From NCBI GenBank assembly GCA_964602655.1, contig CAZRSF010000091.1:1-21474 (forward strand): a stretch of DNA of 21,474 nt, given 5' to 3'. A program made the position numbers and the translations under genes. Of the stretch, positions 6,805 through 14,440 are shown piece after piece. Positions within the stretch are counted from its first letter, which is position 1. Every line of letters begins with the position of its first letter. The DNA is from Moduliflexus sp964602655. GTDB taxonomy: Bacteria; Moduliflexota; Moduliflexia; Moduliflexales; Moduliflexaceae. The notes under the pieces are model-generated. The model was not told the DNA's origin. It did not search any database and was given only the letters and a program-made list of their open reading frames with translations.

Positions 6805-9735
6805 ATGCGGATGAAACTGGTCTGGTGGCGGATAGTGGCGGGAATGCTGTGCATGGCGAGCGGCGTGAGGGCGCATCTGTCCATCGCTGAGACGATGCCG
6901 CAACATGACAGGCCTGCCGCTGTCATGTCTGCGCAGGAGACCGAGGCCGCCTTGCTGAATGCCAAGCAGCTTGCGCAGGACGGCAAATTTCCTGACGCAT
7001 TGGCGCAATACGAATCGGCGTTGAACGCTGCCAAACGCACGGGAAATCGTCAGCTTCAAGCGGATGTCATGAGCGAAATCGCGGTCATTTACCGCAAATC
7101 CGGCAACGACGCGGAATCGCTCTCGTTGCAGAAAGCGGCGGCGGATATTTACGCCGAATTAGGCGATTTGCCGAATCAGGCGAAAGCGCTGCGGCGCATC
7201 GGCGTGTTCTACCGGTATCAGGGGCAATTGCTGGAGGCCATCGCCGCGCAGAATCAGGCGTTGACGTTGTTAGAACGGATCGACGACGCGGAAGGCATGG
7301 CGCAAACGCTGACCAATTCAGGCATCGTCTATGGCGAACTTGGGCGGTTGTCCGAGGCGAAAACGCAATTCGAACGCGCGTTAGATATTTACCGCCAAAC
7401 GGCCAATCAGGAAGGCGAATCCTATACGTTGGCGGATTTAGGGCAACTGTTTCTGTACCTCGGAGATTCGCAGCAGGCATTAACGTATCTGAATGCGTCG
7501 CTGACCATTAAAACCACCTTATCCGACGAGCGGCGCACCGCGAACACGCTTTTGAATATCGGCACGGCGCATAAAAATTTAGGGAATTTTCAAGAGGCGT
7601 TTACGCTCTATTATCAGGCGCTTGACATCTATAAGAAGGCGAACGATCAGCAAAGCGCTTCGATTGCGCTGGGGAATATCGGCTCGCTGTATGAAGAAAT
7701 CGGAGAAGTCGAACGCGCCGAACAGTATCAGCTTGAGTCGCTTGAGGCCAAACGTCAGGGCGGGACGCCGTCGCAAATCTCGGTCGCGCTGACCAATTTG
7801 GCGTCGTTGGAAATCAGGCAGGCGCATTTTGCCGAAGCCGATGCGTATCTTCAGGAAGCGTTCACGGTGGCATCTTCAGAAAACACGCTGTTAGCGCAAG
7901 CCAACGCGCTTGGGAAAATCGGGCTGCTGCGCCTTCATCAGACGCAGTTTTCCGAAGCGAGGCAGGCGTTTACAGCCGCGCGGCGGTTGTATCAGGAGAT
8001 CGGCTCGAAAAAAGGGGAGCTTGAAGTCGTTCATCTGTTGGGCGAAACCGCGTTTCGCCAGGCGTCATTCAAGGAAGCGTTGGCGTTCGATGAAGAGGCG
8101 CTGCGCATGGCGCAAGACCTGAACGACATGGCCGCGCTCTGGGGCATTCATTACGATTTGGGGAAAATTCGTTTGGCGCTTGCGCAGGAAAACGAGGCGA
8201 TGACGCATTTTCAGGCGTCGATTACGACGCTTGAGCAGATGCGCGGGTATTTGCAGCTTCCCGAGTTGCGACAATTCTTCATGCAAGGAAATATGAATCC
8301 GTATCTCGAAATGGTACGGCTGCTGTTGGTCCGTCATCAAGACCTCGACGCCTTATGGTATCTGGAACGTCTGAAGGCCAGAACCTTTTTGGAGTTGGTC
8401 TCGAATACCGCGCCGCAGCTTCAGGCCGCCCCTGAGATGATTCAGGAAGAACGGCAGCTTGTGGCGAAAATTCGGTTGTTGAACGAACGACTTTCTTCCG
8501 CGGCGGAAGGACTGCCTGAACGCTATCGCGACGTGGAGCAGGAGCTTTATCAGGCCAAAGAGCAGTATGAAAATCTGCTGCTGCAAATAAAATTCACCTT
8601 TCCAGAATATTATCGGTTGAAAATTGTTGACGCAGAAGAGATTCGTATGCTTATGAAACAAGCGGTCGCCTTATTGGAATCGGACGTGGCGATTCTGGAA
8701 TATTTTTTAGATGATGACCGGCTGTATATCTGGGTCATTACGGCAGAGTCGGCGCGGGCGGTCTCTGTTCCGGTGGCGGCGAACGCCGTGACGGCGGCAG
8801 TCTTGCGTTTTCGCAGCGAATTGTACAATTATCGATCCATGAAAATCGCCGCGCCGCTGCAAGAGTTGTATTCCTGGCTGATTGCGCCAGTCGAGGCCGA
8901 ATTGAGCGGGAAGACAACGGTGGGCGTGATTCCGTTTCGAATTTTGCATTTTGTGCCGTTCGGTACGTTGATCGAACCGGAAGCGAAGGCAGAAACGCCG
9001 TCATTCCTGATCAAGAAGTATGCGTTGTTTTCGCTGCCGTCATTAAGCATGCTGCCGATCGTGCGGGCGCGGACGGAACGGAATGCTCATCGCAGAGCCG
9101 GGACGCTCCGGCATCGAGCGCTTGGCATCGGGAATGTCTCTGATGATTTGCCGGGAGCGGCGCAAGAACTGCAAACCTTACGCGACGCATTTCCCGATTC
9201 GGTCGCATATAGCGGAGCAGACGCGACGAAAGATCGGCTGTTTGACGAGGCGTCGCAGTACGACATTCTTCATTTGGCGACGCATGGCGTGTTCGATAAA
9301 CATCATCCGATGTTTTCCTATTTGGAATTTGCGTCAGACCCGTTGTATGCCAAAGATGTGTTCGGGTTGCAGCTTGACGCAGATTTAGTGACCTTAAGCG
9401 GCTGCGAGACGTTTTTGCCGCAGCAGGTCGGCGCGGAAGGCATGGCCGAACTCGTCTCCGGCGATGAATTGGTGGGCTTCATTCGCGCCTTCATGTACGC
9501 CGGGACGCCGACGGTGTTGGCAAGCCTCTGGCGGGTGAACGATACCGCCACGCAATATTTGATGAGCGCGTTTTATCAGCAGCTTCCGACGCTTGGGAAG
9601 GCGCGGGCATTACAGCAAGCCAGCCTTGCCGTGATGCAATCTACGCTGCAAGTCGGTCGAAGAAAACCGAAGCAAATTCAATTGGTTCATCCATTTTTTT
9701 GGGCGTCATTTGTCGTGGTCGGCGATTGGAAATAG
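6805..9735 (+). CDS. Exported TPR-CHAT domain protein (caspase-like protease candidate)
   Basis: A 976-residue protein. An N-terminal hydrophobic segment (about 5-23, ending VRA) looks like a signal peptide. Residues about 45-480 are a long run of tetratricopeptide repeats with regularly spaced ALA, LG.IY and A...Y..AL patterns, followed by a coiled helical linker and a C-terminal CHAT domain (about 625-975). CHAT is the Caspase-HetF-associated fold; the catalytic dyad is present as His827 in HLATHG and Cys867 in LSGCET, and the terminal SLWRVND and FFWASF motifs match. Known TPR-CHAT proteins cleave partner proteins, e.g. Craspase Csx29 and bacterial separase-like enzymes, but most are cytoplasmic; an exported one is less usual. 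The M48 protease gene follows 12 bases on. No CRISPR effector is nearby. The partner is unknown. Confidence 0.9.
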   Translation: MRMKLVWWRIVAGMLCMASGVRAHLSIAETMPQHDRPAAVMSAQETEAALLNAKQLAQDGKFPDALAQYESALNAAKRTGNRQLQADVMSEIAVIYRKSGNDAESLSLQKAAADIYAELGDLPNQAKALRRIGVFYRYQGQLLEAIAAQNQALTLLERIDDAEGMAQTLTNSGIVYGELGRLSEAKTQFERALDIYRQTANQEGESYTLADLGQLFLYLGDSQQALTYLNASLTIKTTLSDERRTANTLLNIGTAHKNLGNFQEAFTLYYQALDIYKKANDQQSASIALGNIGSLYEEIGEVERAEQYQLESLEAKRQGGTPSQISVALTNLASLEIRQAHFAEADAYLQEAFTVASSENTLLAQANALGKIGLLRLHQTQFSEARQAFTAARRLYQEIGSKKGELEVVHLLGETAFRQASFKEALAFDEEALRMAQDLNDMAALWGIHYDLGKIRLALAQENEAMTHFQASITTLEQMRGYLQLPELRQFFMQGNMNPYLEMVRLLLVRHQDLDALWYLERLKARTFLELVSNTAPQLQAAPEMIQEERQLVAKIRLLNERLSSAAEGLPERYRDVEQELYQAKEQYENLLLQIKFTFPEYYRLKIVDAEEIRMLMKQAVALLESDVAILEYFLDDDRLYIWVITAESARAVSVPVAANAVTAAVLRFRSELYNYRSMKIAAPLQELYSWLIAPVEAELSGKTTVGVIPFRILHFVPFGTLIEPEAKAETPSFLIKKYALFSLPSLSMLPIVRARTERNAHRRAGTLRHRALGIGNVSDDLPGAAQELQTLRDAFPDSVAYSGADATKDRLFDEASQYDILHLATHGVFDKHHPMFSYLEFASDPLYAKDVFGLQLDADLVTLSGCETFLPQQVGAEGMAELVSGDELVGFIRAFMYAGTPTVLASLWRVNDTATQYLMSAFYQQLPTLGKARALQQASLAVMQSTLQVGRRKPKQIQLVHPFFWASFVVVGDWK

Positions 9736-9747
9736 AAGGAATTGCGT

Positions 9748-11106
9748 ATGAAACATCTGTGGAGTATCGTGTGCGTTTTGTTGTTGGCGAACTGCGTGGG
9801 AATGGGCGCGCGCGCCGAAGAATCGGAATTGACGTCATTGGTGTTGAGCGAAATCGAAGAGCGGATCGCCGGGAAATTGGCGTTTTACAGTCTGAAACTC
9901 CATCTGACTGAGGCAGGCATCGAAGTCACGCAAGACGAGACCTTGACGCGAATTGGCTCGAAAATCGCTAAATATTCGGATCGTTCGCAGTTGGATTACG
10001 CATTTTACCTGATTACCGGAGAGATCGCGCCGCAGGCCTTATCGCTGCCCGGCGGGTATGTGCTGCTGACCGAAAATTTGCTTGAGCTTGTCTGCCGAAC
10101 AGAGGACGACATCGCCTTTATTCTCGGTCATGAAATCGCGCATTCCGCGCTGCGCCATTATGCGGATTATCAATTGCAGGACGGGCAGGCCGCGTATGTC
10201 AGACAACTGCTCCAGACGCACGAATCTGAGAACGCCGCGCAATATGACGCGCAGGCGGATGACGCGCGGCGTATTTTGCTGCCATATATCATCAATGTCC
10301 GTCAGGTGAAAGAAATGGAAGCGGATCAGTTCGGCGCGTTATACGCCTTGCGTTCAGGCTACGAATATTCCGCCTCGACAAACGTGCTCAATCGGCTGCG
10401 CGAATTGTTCGGCGAAGGTTTCGAATTAGAACAAGACCCGACGAAGACGACTGTCGAGCCATCTCCTGAACGCGCAACGCATCCCACGCTGTCGAAGCGG
10501 ATTGAACAGTTAGAACTGTTTCGCCTGAAAGCGATTGAAGTCAGCCGGCTATTTCCAACAGGACGAAAAGCGTTGGATGACGGGAATTATGAGGAAGCCG
10601 CGCTGATTTTCGAATCGCTGCTCTCTCTGTTTCCGCAAAGCCGCACCGCGCGAATCGGCCTTGGCGTGGCGCGGCATTTGAAATATTGGGACTCCGGCCA
10701 GCGGAACGATTTCCTGTTGGCCTATCCTGGCAGGTTAGAACTCGAACAACTTCAACTGTTACGAGGCCAACCTGATTATCAGACCTTGCAGCAAGCGATT
10801 GACGCCTATCGCGATGTGTTGTCGAACGAACCGGGCAACCAATATGCCGCAAACAACCTCGGGGTCGCGTTAGCCGAACTTCGCCGGTTCGATGACGCCG
10901 AAGAGACATTGCGCGAAGCGGCTCGTTTGGATCGGCAAGATTTTATCCTTTTCAATCTTGCGCTTGTCTTATATGAACAATACCAGCGTACGCAGCACGT
11001 CGAGAAAAAGGATGAAGCGGTCGTATTTTTACAACAATACCTGACGATTGTCCCGTCTGATCAGGTGGCAAGAGCGTATTTGCAGGAGTTCGAGCAGGGA
11101 AAGTAA
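9748..11106 (+). CDS. Exported M48 family metalloprotease with C-terminal TPRs (BepA-like)
   Basis: A 452-residue protein with a signal peptide (about 1-23, ending ARA), an M48 zinc peptidase domain and TPR repeats near the C-terminus (about 265-440). Zinc ligands are visible: HEIAH at 128-132 and the third ligand Glu189 in the ExxAD motif of KEMEADQFGA. PGGYVLLTENLLELV before the HExxH is characteristic. The plan matches BepA, a periplasmic protease that degrades stalled outer-membrane proteins and uses TPRs to reach the BAM machinery; this exact role is inferred. I choose the ATG at 9748 because AGAAGGA ends seven bases before it; a TTG at 9742 is too close. The ribosome site overlaps the end of the CHAT gene region, so the two are one operon. 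Confidence 0.9.
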   Translation: MKHLWSIVCVLLLANCVGMGARAEESELTSLVLSEIEERIAGKLAFYSLKLHLTEAGIEVTQDETLTRIGSKIAKYSDRSQLDYAFYLITGEIAPQALSLPGGYVLLTENLLELVCRTEDDIAFILGHEIAHSALRHYADYQLQDGQAAYVRQLLQTHESENAAQYDAQADDARRILLPYIINVRQVKEMEADQFGALYALRSGYEYSASTNVLNRLRELFGEGFELEQDPTKTTVEPSPERATHPTLSKRIEQLELFRLKAIEVSRLFPTGRKALDDGNYEEAALIFESLLSLFPQSRTARIGLGVARHLKYWDSGQRNDFLLAYPGRLELEQLQLLRGQPDYQTLQQAIDAYRDVLSNEPGNQYAANNLGVALAELRRFDDAEETLREAARLDRQDFILFNLALVLYEQYQRTQHVEKKDEAVVFLQQYLTIVPSDQVARAYLQEFEQGK

Positions 11107-11135
11107 GCATGGATGAAAAATCTCAGAATTTTCAG

Positions 11136-11164
11136 TTGACCTTTTTAACTGTAACTTGTAGGAT
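11136..11164 (+). promoter_or_regulatory. Promoter of the receiver/PATAN/patatin cassette with AACTGTAA operator candidate
   Basis: TTGACC (11136-11141) and TAGGAT (11159-11164) are spaced by 17 bases. AACTGTAA (11147-11154) lies in the spacer, exactly five bases after the -35, the same distance as in the rrf2 promoter (TTGACA, five bases, AACTGTAA). It lies 65 bases before the receiver gene. Confidence 0.5.
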
Positions 11165-11229
11165 AATATATTGTGAATTTCACGCGCCCATTTGGGGGAT
11201 GAACACATCACAGAGAAAAGGAGAACGGT

Positions 11230-11616
11230 ATGCCTAAGACTCTCGTGGTCGTCGAGGATAGCCAGTTTGCGCGAGCGATCCTATCGAAAGAACTTAAAAA
11301 ACACGGGTTCAATATTATTTTTGCCGAAGATGCGGAATCTGGCCACATTCAGATCCTCCAGATGGATACGAAACCGGATTTGATTATTCTTGACCTGAAT
11401 CTTCCGGCGCTTGAAGGTGAAGACCTGGGGATCATGTTAAGCGGAATGGATGAAACCGAAAATATTCCTATCGTGATTTTTTCCGCCAAGCCGGAAGAGG
11501 AAATCAAGCGGGCGGTGGAATTATCGGGAGCGCGCGATTATGTCCGTAAAGACCAGGATATGAAGTCATGTATTGCGCAGCTTGTGAAAAAAATCAAGGT
11601 CATTTTAGAAGATTAG
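11230..11616 (+). CDS. Single-domain response regulator (CheY-like receiver)
   Basis: A 128-residue stand-alone receiver. All key residues are present: the acidic pair E9-D10, the phosphorylatable Asp55 in LIILDLNLP, Ser85 in IVIFSAK as the switch hydroxyl, and Lys107 in YVRKD. It has no output domain and should act by protein contact after phosphorylation by a histidine kinase; no kinase gene is in the window. It begins a three-gene plus-strand cassette, 54 bases before a protein with a non-phosphorylatable receiver. The ATG has AAAGGAGAA upstream. Confidence 0.95.
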   Translation: MPKTLVVVEDSQFARAILSKELKKHGFNIIFAEDAESGHIQILQMDTKPDLIILDLNLPALEGEDLGIMLSGMDETENIPIVIFSAKPEEEIKRAVELSGARDYVRKDQDMKSCIAQLVKKIKVILED

Positions 11617-11670
11617 TTGTCTCTTGCGTGTGCGAGAGGCGTGCTGTGAACCTTTGCGGAGGACATACCA

Positions 11671-12441
11671 GTGGCAAGAATCATGTTAGTTGATGCGCGC
11701 GCCGAACTGCATCAATATATTACCAAAGTCCTGGAATTGGCTGAGCATGAAGTGATGCTCGTTCCATCGCTCAGCGATGCCTTGCAGGACCTGATCAATC
11801 AGGTTGAAGAAAACGGCGCGTTTCTGCCGGATTTGCTCTTTGTCGAGCTTGGAAGTTTCGCGATGAAAGAGGCGCTGGAAGTGCATCGCAAAGTGCGTTC
11901 GATTGCCAGCACAACGACCACCGAAATTCCAATGGTTTTTATTATTCGTCAGGATCAGGTTGAGGTAGTGGAAGAGGATTTCGACAAAGCCCACGTCGAA
12001 TTCTTAGTGGAACCGACGAATATCGAATCATTGAACGACTTTCTCGATAATTTGCGTTCGATTCTTGATCGGCTGATCAAATCCAGCGTGGGCGTGCTGA
12101 AACGAAAAAACACTACGCTTTTAGCCAATCTGAAAGAGGAGCATCTCCCATCCATCCTGCAAATGTTGAGTCTTGTCAATGCCTCCGGGTACGCGACACT
12201 CACAAATTCCACGACCAAACAGACCGGTTCGATGCACATCCGATTCGGAGAAATTACGCATATTATTCTTGTTGACCCAACCAGCCGCCCGAAAAAACGT
12301 CTTGATGGAACAGAAGCATTGCAAACAATGGTGGAATGGACAGAGGGGGTCTTTTCGTTCGGGCGCGCAAATCCCGAAAAAATGCCGTCGGGGTCTCCGA
12401 TGAAGTGGGTCGTCTTACGCTGCGTCAATCCGAAATTATAA
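11671..12441 (+). CDS. Pseudo-receiver fused to PATAN (DUF4388) domain
   Basis: A 256-residue protein starting at GTG, with GGAGG seven or so bases upstream. Residues 1-135 are receiver-like (MARIMLVDARAELHQYI) but the phosphorylation site is Glu59 in LLFVELGSF, the switch position is Ile, and the conserved Lys is Glu114 in EFLVEP, so it should not be phosphorylated. Residues about 150-245 form a PATAN/DUF4388 domain (LKEEHLPSILQMLSLVNASG, GSMHIRFGEITH, ALQTMVEWTEGVFSF), a module that mediates protein interactions in cyanobacterial PatA and related regulators. It lies between an intact receiver and a cyclic-nucleotide/patatin protein; it may relay between them. The function is not known. Confidence 0.85.
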   Translation: MARIMLVDARAELHQYITKVLELAEHEVMLVPSLSDALQDLINQVEENGAFLPDLLFVELGSFAMKEALEVHRKVRSIASTTTTEIPMVFIIRQDQVEVVEEDFDKAHVEFLVEPTNIESLNDFLDNLRSILDRLIKSSVGVLKRKNTTLLANLKEEHLPSILQMLSLVNASGYATLTNSTTKQTGSMHIRFGEITHIILVDPTSRPKKRLDGTEALQTMVEWTEGVFSFGRANPEKMPSGSPMKWVVLRCVNPKL

Positions 12442-12493
12442 GGCGCTCGAACGTCAGCGCGGCGTCTGATGTGTCGCGAAGAGGTCAAAAATA

Positions 12494-14431
12494 GTGATTT
12501 CCATCTCTGAACTGCGAAAGAATACATTATTTTCCGGGGTCAAAGTTTCCGAACTGCGTCGCATGTTGCCGACGCTGCGTCAGGAGTACTATCCGCGAAG
12601 TGCGGAAATCTGCCGTGAAGGCGAGCCGGGATCGTGTATTTATATCATCCTGTCAGGGCAGGTCAAGCTGATCATCACCGAAAACGCCCGCACGGAGACG
12701 CTCTCCTATCTCAACGCCGGCGACTTTTTCGGCGAGGCTTCAGTGCTGTCGAACGAACCGCGAACCGTTACCGCAGAAGTGGTGATTGATGCGGAAATCT
12801 TGTTTCTCACCCAGCAGCATTTTTATGACCTCGTGGAACGCGATCCAACGGTCATGCATAACGTCATTCGAACAATTGACCGGCGTCTGCGGCGGCGTAC
12901 GCTCGGCATGTTCCATCAACAGCCGAAGCAGAGTCAGATTGTCGCAGTGTACAGTCCGAAACGCATCGCGGTCAAGACGTTTGTCGCGGTGAATCTTGCC
13001 GTCAGTCTCTCGAAACAGACCGGGCAGTCGGTGGTCATCCTGGATATGACGATGAGCGGCGCGAATGTCGCCGAGATACTCTCCCTCTCGATTCAAAAAA
13101 TGATTGGCGAAGACGATATTACCGAGGAACGCGTCAAGCAGGCGTTGACGCAGATATCGTCCGGAATTCATCTTTTTTCGATGCCCGCTGATCTCCTGCG
13201 CGCTGGAAAGATTTCACGCGAACAGATTGCCGGAATTCTGAGCGTGTTAAAAACGCTGTTCCAGTATATCGTCATCAATACCTCGGCGGAAATCAGTAAT
13301 AATACCTTCGAGGCGCTCGATTTATCGGATAAAGTCGTCTTATTGTCGCCGATTGGCGAAGAACCGCCGACAGGCATGTTCGATCATCAGGATTTGATTC
13401 CGGTCTATTATTTTTTTTCAGATGCGCCGCAGACCGATGCGCATTTGACTGAAGCAGCCCCACTGATCCTGCCCCCCGGAGACATTGCAGAAGAACGATT
13501 TTATGAGCGCGGCGAAATTATTGTCACGGATGAGCCGTTCAGTGACGAAAGCAGCACGATCAATCGTATCGCCCGGCATGTGGCCGATATGCGCGTCGGT
13601 CTCGCGTTAGGCGGCATGGCGGCGCGGTGTTTATCGCATATCGGCGTGTTGAAAGTGTTGGAAGAACATCAGATTCCGATTGATATGATCGCCGGCAGCA
13701 ACGCTGGCGCGATTATTGGCGCATTATATGCGTTCGGGATGAAAGCGACCGATATTGAGCAGATTGCGCTTGATTTGAAACGTCACCTTCCCTTAGTCTC
13801 GATGCGGGACTTCAGCCCGTTTAAGGGCGGATTGCTCAGTCAGCGGCGGATCATGAACCTCTTGACGGAATATCTCCCGGAAAAACTGACCTTTCATAGT
13901 TTGAAAATTCCGTTGCGCATCATCACGATGACGCTTGATGTCGGGCAAAAATTGGCGTTGAATTCCGGTTCGCTTTTTAGTGGACTTGAAGCGAGTCTTG
14001 CGATTCCTGGAATTTTTCCGCCGGTCAAATATGATGGGAAATTTCTTGTGGACGGCTCCACGATTAACCCGGTGCCGATCAGCGATCTTCTCGAAATGGG
14101 CGCGGACATTCTCGTGGGCATTAACAGTTTTGCGCCATTGACGCCGAGTTATACCCCGCCGCCATTGAATTACGAGAACCTTGTCGGCTATGCGGACAAT
14201 TTGAAAATCGTGGACATTATGATCCGCTCCTTCCAAAACCTGCAATATGAAATCAGCACGGCGAAAGCGATGATCGCTGATTTGACCATTGCGCCAGAGT
14301 TAATCGGCTATAGCTGGAGCGATTTCAGCAAGGCCGAAGGCATTATCACTGCCGGGAAAAAAGCCGCTGAACAGGCGCTTCCCGAAATCCTGAATGTCAT
14401 CAATAATCATAAAATCTATAGCAAGCTATAG
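12494..14431 (+). CDS. Cyclic-nucleotide-binding, MinD-like, patatin-like protein with degenerate active sites
   Basis: A 645-residue three-part protein starting at GTG. Residues 1-140 are a cyclic-nucleotide-binding domain with a sound phosphate cassette (FGEASVLSNEPRTVT). Residues about 150-310 are a MinD/ParA-like domain in which the Walker A KGGVGKTT has become KRIAVKTF (156-163) and the later IDTPP has become INTSA. Residues about 366-620 are patatin/NTE-like: the glycine loop is LGGMAARC (372-379) instead of SGGGARG, the nucleophile motif GTSAG is GSNAG with Asn403 in the serine place, while the dyad Asp520 (DGS) remains. Active relatives are phospholipases or lysophospholipases at the membrane. 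Here nucleotide sensing looks kept and both enzymes lost, so a regulatory or scaffold role is inferred. It ends the cassette, converging on the nSTAND gene 9 bases away. Confidence 0.85.
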   Translation: MISISELRKNTLFSGVKVSELRRMLPTLRQEYYPRSAEICREGEPGSCIYIILSGQVKLIITENARTETLSYLNAGDFFGEASVLSNEPRTVTAEVVIDAEILFLTQQHFYDLVERDPTVMHNVIRTIDRRLRRRTLGMFHQQPKQSQIVAVYSPKRIAVKTFVAVNLAVSLSKQTGQSVVILDMTMSGANVAEILSLSIQKMIGEDDITEERVKQALTQISSGIHLFSMPADLLRAGKISREQIAGILSVLKTLFQYIVINTSAEISNNTFEALDLSDKVVLLSPIGEEPPTGMFDHQDLIPVYYFFSDAPQTDAHLTEAAPLILPPGDIAEERFYERGEIIVTDEPFSDESSTINRIARHVADMRVGLALGGMAARCLSHIGVLKVLEEHQIPIDMIAGSNAGAIIGALYAFGMKATDIEQIALDLKRHLPLVSMRDFSPFKGGLLSQRRIMNLLTEYLPEKLTFHSLKIPLRIITMTLDVGQKLALNSGSLFSGLEASLAIPGIFPPVKYDGKFLVDGSTINPVPISDLLEMGADILVGINSFAPLTPSYTPPPLNYENLVGYADNLKIVDIMIRSFQNLQYEISTAKAMIADLTIAPELIGYSWSDFSKAEGIITAGKKAAEQALPEILNVINNHKIYSKL

Positions 14432-14440
14432 AAAATCCTG

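Noticed and set aside
6805..9735. A CRISPR-linked Craspase (Csx29-like TPR-CHAT)
   Set aside because: No CRISPR array or gRAMP/Cas gene is seen in the window, and the protein has a signal peptide.
12494..14431. A CBASS-type anti-phage patatin effector (CapV-like)
   Set aside because: There is no CD-NTase nearby, the nucleophile serine is missing, and the sensor is a CRP-type cyclic-nucleotide domain rather than a CBASS effector arrangement.
14432..14440. A bidirectional terminator between the convergent patatin-like and nSTAND genes
   Set aside because: Only nine bases separate the stop codons and no stem-loop is visible there.
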